A stretch of 64,000 nucleotides of DNA, taken from assembly GCA_024637395.1 (NCBI GenBank), contig JAGXFG010000059.1:1-64000 (forward strand). Reading direction: 5' to 3'. This DNA comes from Burkholderiaceae bacterium. Lineage in GTDB: Bacteria > Pseudomonadota > Gammaproteobacteria > Burkholderiales > Burkholderiaceae_E. Numbering within the stretch: the first letter of the stretch is position 1; each line of letters opens with the position of its first letter. The notes under the pieces are model-generated. The model made no database searches. It saw only the letters and a list, made by a program, of their open reading frames with translations, and had not been told where the DNA came from. A program made the position numbers and the translations under genes. Of the stretch, positions 16,109-25,058 are shown in pieces.

Positions 16109-18013
16109 TCAGTCGGGGCACGAAGATTCGTTCGCGGCCGCTGCGCGCAGATGGTGGTAGACGGTGTTGCGCGAAATGGCCAGGTTGCGTGCCGTGCGAC
16201 TCACGTTGCCGCCCGATCGCCGATACTCCCGCACCACCTCTTCTGCCACCTTCTCGCGCAATGCTGCCCGGGTCGGCGTGCCGGCTGCCGCCTCGGTGCC
16301 TGGCAACCAGAGCTCGACCTCGGCAAGGCCGATGTTGCGGTCGCGCGCCGCCATCAGTGCTCTGGTCAGAACGGCGCGCAGCTCCCGGAAATTGCCCGGC
16401 CAGGAATGATCCGCCAGACGCGCGGCGGCCTCCGGGGAAATTGTCGCGGTCGCATCGATCTTCGCCAACGTGAAGTGCAGCGCGGCCGCAAAGTCGGCCC
16501 GGGCACGCAGCGGCGGGACCACTGCCTTGATCATGTCGAGACGATAGAGAAGATCGGCGCGGAAACGTCCGGCAGCGACTTCGGCAGCAAGGTCGGCGTT
16601 GGTGGCCGCGAGGATCTGCAGGTCAACTACCCGTTCGCCCCGGCCACCCACTGTTCGCACCATGTGATCGTCGAGGAACCGCAATAGAGTTGCCTGCAGG
16701 CGCGGCGGCAGGGCGATGATTTCGTCCAGCAGCAAGGTGCCCCGGTCGGCGCTCGCGATCAGCCCCTCGGCCCCGCCTTTGCGCGCCCCCGTAAATGCCC
16801 CCGCGGCGTAGCCGAAGAGTTCCGACTCGAAGAGGTTCTCGGGCATCGCCGCGCAATTGATGGCGACGAAATTCCCTTTCCGGCCACTGACACTATGGGC
16901 GTAGCGCGCCAGCATTTCCTTGCCGCTGCCGGTCTCACCCTGGATCAGGATCGGGGCATTGACGCGAACGGCAGCGGCGACCAGGGCCAACGTTTCCCGG
17001 ACTCCGGGATCGTCGGCAACAAATTCGGGCTCGACCTGGACTCGTCCCGGCCGACGCACCGCACCCACATTGGCAGAAGCGCGAACCTCGATGTTACGGG
17101 TCATCGGCAAGGCCCGATTGACCCAGGCCACGGCATGCAGACTGCCCAGCGCATCGCGCACGAATGCCGGCTGGCCCGAGCGCACCCGCCTCAGCAACTG
17201 TTCGAGCGGTTCGGTGAATACCTGCTCGAAGCGCGCCCCCGGCAACACCGGCAAGCCGGTCATGATGCTCGTGGCGCGGCCATTGACGGCGCTGATCCCG
17301 CCATCTTCGTCGATCGCCATCATGCCCGCGCTGATCGTGCCCAGGAACTCGGCACGGGGGTGGATGGCGAGGATCGTGTGTGCCCCCATCTGCTGCGCGA
17401 ACAGACCGTCCTCGATGTGCATCGCGGCCATCTTCACGAGCGCGAGCGTATGGCGCTGTCGCGACACGCAGTCCGACGAGGCGTCCAGCACTCCGATCAA
17501 TTCACCGCTGGCGGTGCGCACCGGGGCGGCGGAGCAGCAAATCTGCCCGTAGCCGGAATAGAAATGCTCTGCCCCGTGCACCACGATCGGCCGACCGGTG
17601 GCAATCACCGTGCCCAGGGCATTGGTCCCACTGACCGCCTCCGACCATTGGCTGCCGGCAATGATGCGACGGCCGGCGGCGCTGTCGCCAAACTGGCTGT
17701 CGGACACCGATGCCAGCACCGTGCCGTCGGCATCGGAAAACGCGATCAGGAAGTTTGAACCGGCGATCTGATGGTAAAGCGTCTCGATCTCCGCGAGCGC
17801 CAGGTGATGAACCGGGCCGATCGCTTCGCGCCGGCATTCAAGTGCGCTACTGTCGAGCACCACCATCTGGGGAGGTCGGGTCGGGTCAAGACCGGCGTCA
17901 AGACAGCGCGACCAGCTGGCGGCGATCTCGGGCGGCAACAGATCCCCCACCGCCACGCGGCGACGCTCGAGCACCAGCCGAGCACGCACCATACGTTCCG
18001 CGTTGGTCAACAA
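16109..18013 (-). CDS. Sigma-54-dependent transcriptional activator, AcoR type
   Basis: This is a 634-residue activator. An N-terminal GAF-like sensor spans about 60-195, a PAS-like segment about 220-300, and the AAA+ domain about 330-560. The AAA+ domain has Walker A G-E-T-G-S-G-K-E (359-366), an intact sigma-54 contact loop G-A-F-T-G-A (405-410), Walker B L-L-L-D-E-I (427-432) and a Fis-type HTH (about 603-620). The order matches AcoR. It is divergent from a good -24/-12 promoter (18223-18238), making that alcohol dehydrogenase/ABC operon its probable target. It may also head the tetronate run on its own strand. Confidence 0.92.
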   Translation of the reverse strand: MLTNAERMVRARLVLERRRVAVGDLLPPEIAASWSRCLDAGLDPTRPPQMVVLDSSALECRREAIGPVHHLALAEIETLYHQIAGSNFLIAFSDADGTVLASVSDSQFGDSAAGRRIIAGSQWSEAVSGTNALGTVIATGRPIVVHGAEHFYSGYGQICCSAAPVRTASGELIGVLDASSDCVSRQRHTLALVKMAAMHIEDGLFAQQMGAHTILAIHPRAEFLGTISAGMMAIDEDGGISAVNGRATSIMTGLPVLPGARFEQVFTEPLEQLLRRVRSGQPAFVRDALGSLHAVAWVNRALPMTRNIEVRASANVGAVRRPGRVQVEPEFVADDPGVRETLALVAAAVRVNAPILIQGETGSGKEMLARYAHSVSGRKGNFVAINCAAMPENLFESELFGYAAGAFTGARKGGAEGLIASADRGTLLLDEIIALPPRLQATLLRFLDDHMVRTVGGRGERVVDLQILAATNADLAAEVAAGRFRADLLYRLDMIKAVVPPLRARADFAAALHFTLAKIDATATISPEAAARLADHSWPGNFRELRAVLTRALMAARDRNIGLAEVELWLPGTEAAAGTPTRAALREKVAEEVVREYRRSGGNVSRTARNLAISRNTVYHHLRAAAANESSCPD

Positions 18014-18034
18014 CTTGCTGCCCCTCCGATCGTT

Positions 18035-18048
18035 CTAGTTATAACTAG
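18035..18048. promoter_or_regulatory. 14-bp perfect palindrome upstream of the activator gene
   Basis: CTAGTTATAACTAG reads identically on both strands and is centred about 28 bp upstream of the activator start. Its TATAAC/GTTATA core could serve as a -10 element for either strand, or the palindrome could be an operator for a dimer. CTAG is scarce in proteobacterial DNA, so two copies in 14 bp are notable. Function is inferred. Confidence 0.45.
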
Positions 18049-18109
18049 CCGGTCCCTGATTTCACCAAGGCGCGAGTCAATTCTATCCCCTGCCTGGGTG
18101 CTTGGCACA

Positions 18110-18156
18110 TGTTCAGTATTTGCACAGATGACAGCGGGAACTGTTCAGTGCGAACA
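18110..18156 (+). promoter_or_regulatory. Candidate upstream activator sites (TGTTCAGT, two copies)
   Basis: TGTTCAGT occurs at 18110-18117 and again at 18142-18149, exactly 32 bp apart (about three helical turns). The second copy is half of a perfect inverted repeat TGTTC-N5-GAACA (18142-18156). The sites lie 74-113 bp upstream of the -24/-12 promoter, a normal distance for a sigma-54 activator binding site. Binding by the divergent activator is inferred. Confidence 0.55.
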
Positions 18157-18222
18157 TCAGCACCAAGGGCTCTCCCAAAAAGAAAATTAACAAAAACAGC
18201 GATTTGAAATGCTGTGGGATGC

Positions 18223-18238
18223 TGGCACGAAACTTGTA
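18223..18238 (+). promoter_or_regulatory. Sigma-54 (-24/-12) promoter
   Basis: TGGCACGAAACTTGTA matches the consensus TGGCACG-N4-TTGCA with one mismatch (GC to GT at -12). The invariant GG is at 18224-18225. It is 41 bp before the alcohol dehydrogenase start and divergent from a sigma-54 activator gene, so position and context agree. Confidence 0.85.
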
Positions 18239-18279
18239 TGTAGTAGTTAGTACATCTACCACCAGAAGGAGAATCAACG

Positions 18280-19323
18280 ATGAAAGCGGCAGTGCTCCAT
18301 ACCTATGATCCGACGCTGACGAACAAGCATTTCGTCAGCTACGAGACGGTCCCTGATCCGGTAATCGAGAAGCCCACGGATGTCATTGTGCGCATCGGCG
18401 GCGCCGGCGTCTGCCGGACCGACCTGCACATCGTTGAAGGAATCTGGCGCTCGAAGGTCGACATCGCCCTGCCCTACATCATGGGTCACGAAAACGCCGG
18501 CTGGGTCGAGGCGGTCGGTTCGGCTGTCACCTCGGTGCAGCCCGGTGACGCGGTCATCTGTCACCCCCTCGTTACCAGCGGCCACTGCCTCGCCTGCCGC
18601 CGCGGCAATGACATGCACGCCGCGGACGCCAGTTTTCCCGGCATCAACGCCAACGGCGGCTATGCCGAGTTCCTGCTTACCGGCGAGCGCACGCTCATCA
18701 AGCTTCCCAAGGGCCTGTCCCCGGCGGCGGTCGCGCCATACACTGACGCCGGACTGACCGCCTACCGGGCGGCCAAGAAAGCGTCGCGTCATCTCCTGCC
18801 AGGGCAGTTCGCGGTAGTCGTCGGCGTGGGCGGCCTCGGCCACATTGGCATCCAGGTCCTGAAGGCGATGTGCGCGGCCGAGATCATTGCCATCGATCGC
18901 TCCGACATCGCGCTGGAGTTGGCCAAGGAGTGCGGCGCCCACCATGTCATCAAGTCCACCGACAAGGATGTTGAAGAGGTGCTGGCGATGACCAACGGCA
19001 GCGGCGCGGAAGCGGTGATCGACTTCGTCGCCGAAGGCGACGCCGTGGCCAAGGGCCTGGCGATGACCCGCAACGACGGCTTCTACTACATCGTCGGCTA
19101 CGGCGGCAAGGTCGACATCCCGACCATCGACATGATCTTCTCCGAGAAGACCATCGTCGGCAATCTGGTCGGCACCTATGCCGAACTGGTCGAACTGATG
19201 GCCCTCGCTGATCGCGGGATCGTCAAGTTGGCCACCCGTGAATACAGTCTGGCCGATGCTGACCAGGCGTTGCACGACCTTCATGCCGGCACGATCAAGG
19301 GGCGCGCCGTCCTGATTCCCTGA
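18280..19323 (+). CDS. Zinc-dependent alcohol dehydrogenase (MDR family)
   Basis: This is a 347-residue protein. Catalytic zinc ligands are Cys45 (G-V-C-R-T-D) and His70-Glu71 (G-H-E-N-A-G). The coenzyme loop G-V-G-G-L-G-H-I-G lies near 186. The structural-zinc lobe is incomplete: Cys103 and Cys106 remain, but the first and fourth ligand positions appear as Ser100 and Ala114. AAGGAG lies 8 bp before the ATG. It is the first gene behind the sigma-54 promoter and precedes a polyol-type ABC importer, so it probably oxidises the imported alcohol; the substrate is unknown. Confidence 0.9.
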   Translation: MKAAVLHTYDPTLTNKHFVSYETVPDPVIEKPTDVIVRIGGAGVCRTDLHIVEGIWRSKVDIALPYIMGHENAGWVEAVGSAVTSVQPGDAVICHPLVTSGHCLACRRGNDMHAADASFPGINANGGYAEFLLTGERTLIKLPKGLSPAAVAPYTDAGLTAYRAAKKASRHLLPGQFAVVVGVGGLGHIGIQVLKAMCAAEIIAIDRSDIALELAKECGAHHVIKSTDKDVEEVLAMTNGSGAEAVIDFVAEGDAVAKGLAMTRNDGFYYIVGYGGKVDIPTIDMIFSEKTIVGNLVGTYAELVELMALADRGIVKLATREYSLADADQALHDLHAGTIKGRAVLIP

Positions 19324-19378
19324 GAGCCACCCCGGCCACATTGACTTCAACGCACCAGACAACCAGGAGACAAGTGTC

Positions 19379-20908
19379 ATGTATGCAATCAAGTACACGT
19401 TGCTCGCCACGTCAGTTGCACTGGCGCTCGGCAGCACTATCGCCTCGGCGCAGGACTTCAAGAAATACGGCATCGACAAGGACGTTCCCGGCGCCTGTTC
19501 CTACGATTCAATTTCCAAGAAGAAATACCAGGGACGCACGCTGAGCATCATCACCCATGCCGTTCCGGTCATCGGCGAGCCTACCGACCTGCACGCCAAG
19601 CAGTTCGAAGAGCTCACCGGCGCCAAGGTCAACGTGGTCCACGTGCCCTTTGGCGAACTGTTCCAGAAGATCATGATCCCGTTCCAGACGGGACAGAGCG
19701 CCTATGACGTGCTGTTCTTCGGTTCGTTGTGGATCGGCGATTTTCATAACTACCTCGCGCCGGTTCCGGCCTCCTACCAGAACACGCCCGGCATGAAGGA
19801 CGTGACCCTCAACTATCGCGGCGTGGCGACCTGGGGCAACCAGATGGTCCAGTACCCGGTCGATGGTGACCGGCACTACCTGAAATATCGCAAGGATGTC
19901 TTCGAAAACCCCGAGTACCAGAAGAAGTTCAAGGACAAGACGGGACGCGACCTTTCCGTTCCCAAGACCTGGGAGGAATACGACGAGGTCGCCAACTTCT
20001 TCAATAACTGGGACTGGGCTGGCGACGGCAAGCCGCATTTCGGCTCGGCTGAGGTAACCAAGCGCGATGACCTGATGTTCTCGGCGTTCATCAGTCGGGC
20101 GGCAGCTTACGCCAAGAACCCGAACGTCCAGGGCGGATTCTTCTTCGACCTGAAGACCATGGAACCGCAGATCAACAACCCGGGCTTCGTCAAGGCGCTC
20201 GAGATGTTCGTCAAGGCCAAGCGTTACTTCCCGCCGGGTGGCGACAGCTTCGGCCTGGGCGACGAGATCTTCTCGTTTGGTGGTGGCCAGACGATGATGA
20301 GCTACTCGTGGGACGATGCGTTCATCCAGGCGATGGAGTCCAAGAGCGCGATCCGCAACAAGGTCCTGGCCGCGCCATTGCCGGGCAGCAAGGAAGTGTG
20401 GAACCGCATCACCAAGAAGTGGGACAAGTTCGCTGAGCCGAGTACCGCGCCCTACATCACCTGGGGCTGGACATCGGCAGTGGCCAAGGCATCGAAGAGC
20501 AAGGACATGGCCTTCGACTACCTGTGCTTCTTCAGCAATGAGGCCAACGCCCTGCACGACCTGCAGATCGGCCGCTTCGGTGTGAACCCGTACCGCAATA
20601 GCCACTTCGAAGCGAGCTTCTGGACCGACAAACTCGGCTGGGACAAGAACGTAGCGACGCAATATGTCAATACGCTCTCGGGTATGGACAAGAGCAAGAA
20701 TCGCGTCTTCGACCTTCGTGTCCCGGGTGTCAACCAGTTCATGAGTTCAATGGCGGCCGGCGTATCGGAAGCGATGGCCGGACAGAAGACGGCTCAGCAG
20801 GCACTGGACGGCGTGGCCAAGGAATGGAAGCAGATCGTTGATCGCATCGGCAAGGACAAGGTGCGGGCGGCGTATGCCAACGTTGTTGCGCTGGAAGACA
20901 ACAAGTAG
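19379..20908 (+). CDS. ABC transporter substrate-binding protein, sugar/polyol (family 1)
   Basis: This is a 509-residue exported protein with signal peptide residues 1-24 (A-S-A cleavage). The mature part resembles MalE-type family 1 binding proteins, with G-A-K-V-N-V-V-H near 75, Y-D-V-L-F-F-G near 104, and S-Y-S-W-D-D-A-F near 311. Its length and the following gene order (permease, permease, ATPase, ATPase) resemble the rhizobial glycerol system GlpV-P-Q-S-T. The ligand is likely a polyol or other small alcohol handled by the preceding dehydrogenase. Ligand assignment is inference. Confidence 0.85.
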   Translation: MYAIKYTLLATSVALALGSTIASAQDFKKYGIDKDVPGACSYDSISKKKYQGRTLSIITHAVPVIGEPTDLHAKQFEELTGAKVNVVHVPFGELFQKIMIPFQTGQSAYDVLFFGSLWIGDFHNYLAPVPASYQNTPGMKDVTLNYRGVATWGNQMVQYPVDGDRHYLKYRKDVFENPEYQKKFKDKTGRDLSVPKTWEEYDEVANFFNNWDWAGDGKPHFGSAEVTKRDDLMFSAFISRAAAYAKNPNVQGGFFFDLKTMEPQINNPGFVKALEMFVKAKRYFPPGGDSFGLGDEIFSFGGGQTMMSYSWDDAFIQAMESKSAIRNKVLAAPLPGSKEVWNRITKKWDKFAEPSTAPYITWGWTSAVAKASKSKDMAFDYLCFFSNEANALHDLQIGRFGVNPYRNSHFEASFWTDKLGWDKNVATQYVNTLSGMDKSKNRVFDLRVPGVNQFMSSMAAGVSEAMAGQKTAQQALDGVAKEWKQIVDRIGKDKVRAAYANVVALEDNK

Positions 20909-20970
20909 ACTGAGCACACCAGGGGGCGGAACACCGGCATGCCAAGTTTGCCCGATCAAGGAGCTGTCTT

Positions 20971-21849
20971 TTGTCGATAGGCCGAAGCAAGCTGGGCTTC
21001 CTTTTGCCGGGGCTGATCGTGCTGGTTGCGATCATCCTGTTCCCCCTCCTGTTCACGATCCGGGTGAGTTTCTCCGGCTGGGACGTATCCCAGCCGGGGC
21101 TTGACTGGATAGGGCTGACCAACTACCTGCGGCTCGCAGAGGATATGCGTTTCTGGGAGTCGTTCGGACGGCTGGCGGTAATGGCCGTCGGCTCCGTTGC
21201 GCTGCAATACCTGCTGGGCTTCGGCCTCGCACTACTGGTGTGGCGTGACTTCCGCGCCGGCCGCTTCTTCCGGGTGCTGTTCCTGATCCCGATGATGACC
21301 ACGCCGGTGATCATGGCGGTCATCTGGCGCACCGTATTCCATGAGTCCCTCGGACCGGCCAACGACCTGATGGGCCTGCTCGGCATGGCCCCGCTGCCCT
21401 GGCTTTCCCAGGCCGGCCTGGCGATGACCAGCGTCATCATCGTCGAGGTCTGGCAGTGGACGCCATTCATGTTCCTGATGCTGCTCGCCGGCTTGCTGTC
21501 GCTGCCACGCGAGCCTTTTCTTGCCGCGGCTATCGACGGCGCCGGACCGATCCGGACGTTCATGCGGGTGACGTTTCCGATGATCGCGCCGATATCGATC
21601 GGCGCAATCGTGATCCGGCTAATAGAAGCGTCCAAGATCATGGACACCGTCTACGTGATCACCTCGGGCGGGCCGGGCACCGCGACCGAAACATCGAGCT
21701 ACTACATCTTCATCCGCGGCCTGCGCGACTTCCAGATCGGCTACGCCGCGTCGCTGTCTTTCACTTACCTGGTCATCATGGCAATCTCGCTAACCATCAT
21801 TGCCAAAGTGCTCGCGCGCACCTTGCTCGTCAGGGACCGCCCGGCATGA
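20971..21849 (+). CDS. ABC transporter permease (MalF/GlpP-like)
   Basis: This is a 292-residue protein with six membrane helices. The cytoplasmic EAA-type loop A-A-I-D-G-A-G-P-I-R-T-F lies near 188-199 and couples to an ATPase. I chose the TTG at 20971 because AAGGAG (20958-20963) is 7 bp upstream and the first residues (S-I-G-R-S-K) are a normal permease N-terminus. It overlaps the next permease gene by 4 bp (ATGA). Confidence 0.88.
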   Translation: MSIGRSKLGFLLPGLIVLVAIILFPLLFTIRVSFSGWDVSQPGLDWIGLTNYLRLAEDMRFWESFGRLAVMAVGSVALQYLLGFGLALLVWRDFRAGRFFRVLFLIPMMTTPVIMAVIWRTVFHESLGPANDLMGLLGMAPLPWLSQAGLAMTSVIIVEVWQWTPFMFLMLLAGLLSLPREPFLAAAIDGAGPIRTFMRVTFPMIAPISIGAIVIRLIEASKIMDTVYVITSGGPGTATETSSYYIFIRGLRDFQIGYAASLSFTYLVIMAISLTIIAKVLARTLLVRDRPA

Positions 21850-22691
21850 GGACTCTGTACCGCCTCCTCAAGTATGGCGCGATCCTGCTCTGGTCGGCCT
21901 TCGTGATCGCCCCGTTCCTGTGGGCGCTGACCACCTCATTCAAGACTGCCAACGGCATCACCTCCGGGCCAACCTATATCCCCTGGCTGCAATACGAGCC
22001 CTCGCTCGAGGGCTGGGGGTCGCTGTTTCGCAGCGGAGGCGGCGGCATCCAGATTGGCGGCCCATACCTGTCGAGCCTGATCGTGACCATCAGCGCCAGC
22101 CTGATCAGCCTGGTGCTGGGAACGCTCGCCGCCTACGGCCTGTCGCGCTTTACCTACCGCGCGGGGTTCGTGCGCAATGCCGATATCACCTTCTTCTTCA
22201 TCTCCCAGCGGATCATGCCGCCGGTGGTGCTGGCGATCCCGTTCTTTCTGATGCTGCAGTTTCTGGGGCTGCTGGACACCGAGCTCGGACTCATCATCGT
22301 GTACATCGCGCTGCTGATGCCGATTGCGGTCTGGGTCATGGTCGACTTCTTCAACACGGTGCCCCGCGAGCTCGATGAAAGCGCATTGCTCGATGGCTGC
22401 AGCCCGTTTGAGGCTTTCTGGCGGATCATCCTGCCCAACTCCAAGGCCGGCCTGGTGGTGGCGGGGCTGTTCTGCCTGATCTTCGGCTGGAATGACTTCT
22501 TTTTCGCCTTCACGCTCACCTTTACCCAGACCCAACTGTTGCCGGTGGCGATCGTGGCGCTCAACTCTTCGGTAACGCCCTGGTGGAGTCTCTCGGCGGC
22601 GGCATTGGTATCGATCGCGCCGCTGGTGGCTGTCGCGTTTGTCCTTGAGAGTTATCTTTCGCGGGGCAATCTCGCGGGCGCGATCAGGTAA
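21846..22691 (+). CDS. ABC transporter permease (MalG/GlpQ-like)
   Basis: This is a 281-residue protein with six predicted helices. The EAA-type loop S-A-L-L-D-G-C-S-P-F-E-A-F lies near 178-190, with P-(N/L)-S-K-A-G following as in MalG relatives. The ATG at 21846 overlaps the stop of the preceding permease (ATGA); a longer in-frame reading from 21456 is only a shadow inside the first permease. The two permeases form the transmembrane heterodimer. Confidence 0.88.
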   Translation: MRTLYRLLKYGAILLWSAFVIAPFLWALTTSFKTANGITSGPTYIPWLQYEPSLEGWGSLFRSGGGGIQIGGPYLSSLIVTISASLISLVLGTLAAYGLSRFTYRAGFVRNADITFFFISQRIMPPVVLAIPFFLMLQFLGLLDTELGLIIVYIALLMPIAVWVMVDFFNTVPRELDESALLDGCSPFEAFWRIILPNSKAGLVVAGLFCLIFGWNDFFFAFTLTFTQTQLLPVAIVALNSSVTPWWSLSAAALVSIAPLVAVAFVLESYLSRGNLAGAIR

Positions 22692-22700
22692 GGGGGGCGG

Positions 22701-23777
22701 ATGTCACTGGTCGCGAACAATATCGGATTGGGTGTCGACGGCGTCGCACACCTTGACGACATCTCCTGCACGCTCGAACGCGGCAAGTTCTACACGGTCG
22801 TAGGACCAACGATGGCGGGCAAGACTTCGCTGCTGCACGCGCTCGCCGGCCTCAATGACCCGGACACGGGCACGATCACGCTGGCAGGTGTTGACCTCGC
22901 CACAGTTCCCGTCTGGTCGCGCAGCGTTTCGATGGTGTATCAGCAGTTCATCAACTACCCGCACCTCAGCGTCTACGAGAACATCGCCTTCCCGCTGCGC
23001 CGTCGGCGCCTGCCCCGGGCCGAGATCGACCAGAGGGTGCTGGCGATCGCCGAGACGGTCGGGCTCGGCAAGCTGCTCGAGCGTCGGCCAGGCGCGCTCT
23101 CCGGGGGGCAGCAGCAGCGCGTGGCCATCGCCCGCTCGCTGGTCAAGAGATCCGACCTGCTGCTGCTGGACGAGCCGCTGGTCAACCTCGACTACAAGCT
23201 GCGCGAACAGTTGCGCGAGGAGTTTCTCAATATCTTTGCCGGTCAGAGCGAGTCGATCGTGGTCTACACCACGGCCGATCCCAACGAGGCGCTGCTCTTT
23301 GACGCCGAGGTTCTGGTGATGCACGAAGGCCGCCTGCTGCAGGTCGGCCCGGCCCAGGAGGTCTATGCCAGCCCTGCGACCACGGCAGTAGCGCAGATTT
23401 TCAGTGATCCGCCGATGAATCTCCTGCCAGCGACTCTTGACGAAACCGGACTGCGTCTCGCTGACGATGTACGGCTGCCCCGAGCGCCGCACCTGCATGC
23501 GCTGCCCCCGGGGCCATACGTATTGGGGATTCACCCGGGAGACGTTGCTCTGGACCCTGCCGGCCTCACCGCCGAGGTGGAACTGGCCGAGATCAGCGGT
23601 TCCGAGACCTTCCTGCACGTGCGCCACGCCGAGATGACTTTCGTCGCCCATCTCTCCCGCGTGCACACCCACGCCGAGGGAGAAAACGTTCAGATCGCGC
23701 TCGACCCGGAGCGCACCTTTCTGTTCACGCCCGACGGCAAGCTCGCCGCGGCACCTGCTCCCGCGAGCGGAGGGTAG
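22701..23777 (+). CDS. ABC transporter ATP-binding protein, GlpS-like (H-loop His missing)
   Basis: This is a 358-residue protein. Walker A G-P-T-M-A-G-K-T is at 35-42, signature L-S-G-G-Q at 133-137, and Walker B L-L-L-L-D-E at 153-158. The switch-loop segment reads Y-T-T-A-D (189-193), so Ala192 replaces the usual His. A regulatory OB-fold extension follows to residue 358. The same features are typical of rhizobial GlpS. Together with the next protein it forms an asymmetric ATPase pair with one complete ATP site. Confidence 0.87.
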   Translation: MSLVANNIGLGVDGVAHLDDISCTLERGKFYTVVGPTMAGKTSLLHALAGLNDPDTGTITLAGVDLATVPVWSRSVSMVYQQFINYPHLSVYENIAFPLRRRRLPRAEIDQRVLAIAETVGLGKLLERRPGALSGGQQQRVAIARSLVKRSDLLLLDEPLVNLDYKLREQLREEFLNIFAGQSESIVVYTTADPNEALLFDAEVLVMHEGRLLQVGPAQEVYASPATTAVAQIFSDPPMNLLPATLDETGLRLADDVRLPRAPHLHALPPGPYVLGIHPGDVALDPAGLTAEVELAEISGSETFLHVRHAEMTFVAHLSRVHTHAEGENVQIALDPERTFLFTPDGKLAAAPAPASGG

Positions 23778-23779
23778 GC

Positions 23780-24865
23780 ATGGCACGCATCGATCTTGAC
23801 CATCTCGGTCACAGCTATGACAGTTCGGGGCCGCAGGCCACCTATGCGCTGAAGCCATTCACCCATACCTGGGAGGATGGAGAAACCTACGCCATCCTCG
23901 GTCCATCGGGTTGCGGCAAGACCACACTGCTGAATGCGATATCCGGGATCATCAGGCCGAGTGAAGGGCGGGTGCTCTTCGACGGTCGCGATGTCACCGG
24001 ACTGCCCACGGCCCAGCGCAACATCGCCCAGGTCTTCCAGTTCCCTGTCATCTATCGCACCATGACCGTGTTCGAAAATCTGGCGTTTCCGCTGGTTTGC
24101 CGGGGCTTGCCGGACCAAGTGATCAAGGACCGTGTCCGTGAGGTCGCTGAGTTGCTGAACCTCACCAGCTCGCTGCACTTGGCTGCGCTGCGCCTGAGCG
24201 CCGACGCCAAGCAGCTGATTTCCCTGGGTCGTGGTTTGGTGCGCAACGACGTCGCCGCGATCTTGCTTGACGAACCGTTGACCGTGATCGATCCGCAACT
24301 CAAGTTCGAACTGCGCCGCAAGTTGAAGGAAGTCAATCGGCGCTATGGCCTCACGCTGGTCTACGTGACCCACGACCAGACCGAAGCTATGACGCTCGCC
24401 AATAAGGTGGTCGTGATGAACCGGGGGAGTGTCGTCCAGATCGGCACGCCGCAGGAGCTGTTCGAGCGGCCCGAGGATGCCTTCGTCGGATATTTCATCG
24501 GTTCGCCGTCGATGAACATGCTCGAGTGCCGGCTGGCAGACGGTGGCGTCGCCGTCGGGGACCTCAGAGTCGCGTTGCCGGGCCTGGATCAATCGGCGGT
24601 TCCGGCCGGGGCCAGGCTGGCGCTTGGCGTGCGGCCCGAGTACGTGTCGATCACCGGCCAGGAGAGCGCCGACACCGTGCCGGCCACCCTCGTCGACCTG
24701 AAGTCGGTCGGCGCGTTCCGCATCGCCACGCTCACGGTCGCCGGCCAGACCGTCAAGGCCAAGATCAGGGCCGACGCGCCGATCCCGGCCGATCGCATCC
24801 TGGCCCAGTTCGAGAGCGGCCGACGGGTGCTCTACGCCAACGATCGTCTGGCTGCCGTAGGCTGA
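23780..24865 (+). CDS. ABC transporter ATP-binding protein, GlpT-like (degenerate signature)
   Basis: This is a 361-residue protein. Walker A G-P-S-G-C-G-K-T is at 41-48, Walker B A-I-L-L-D-E at 160-165, and the switch His198 is present in Y-V-T-H-D. The ABC signature reads L-S-A-D-A (139-143) instead of L-S-G-G-Q. This is the mirror image of the defect in its partner. It starts 2 bp after the preceding gene and closes the operon that began at 18280. Confidence 0.88.
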   Translation: MARIDLDHLGHSYDSSGPQATYALKPFTHTWEDGETYAILGPSGCGKTTLLNAISGIIRPSEGRVLFDGRDVTGLPTAQRNIAQVFQFPVIYRTMTVFENLAFPLVCRGLPDQVIKDRVREVAELLNLTSSLHLAALRLSADAKQLISLGRGLVRNDVAAILLDEPLTVIDPQLKFELRRKLKEVNRRYGLTLVYVTHDQTEAMTLANKVVVMNRGSVVQIGTPQELFERPEDAFVGYFIGSPSMNMLECRLADGGVAVGDLRVALPGLDQSAVPAGARLALGVRPEYVSITGQESADTVPATLVDLKSVGAFRIATLTVAGQTVKAKIRADAPIPADRILAQFESGRRVLYANDRLAAVG

Positions 24866-25058
24866 CAGCTGCGGCCTGCAAGCGCCTGCCGGCGCCGCCG
24901 CGCATTTCGACACACGCCGCGCGACAGCGCCGTAATACAATGCGCAACAGAACTGGGGGAGTCCCGCCAGTCCCGCCGTGAAGCCAGCCATGAGTGCTCA
25001 GGCAAGAGCTGCCGGCGAGATTGAACCGTTTATTTCCGTTGCTGCCCGAGATCACGAG

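Noticed and set aside
18274-19479. 401-codon minus-strand reading frame opposite the alcohol dehydrogenase
   Set aside because: Antisense to a zinc dehydrogenase with promoter and ribosome site; no homology pattern seen.
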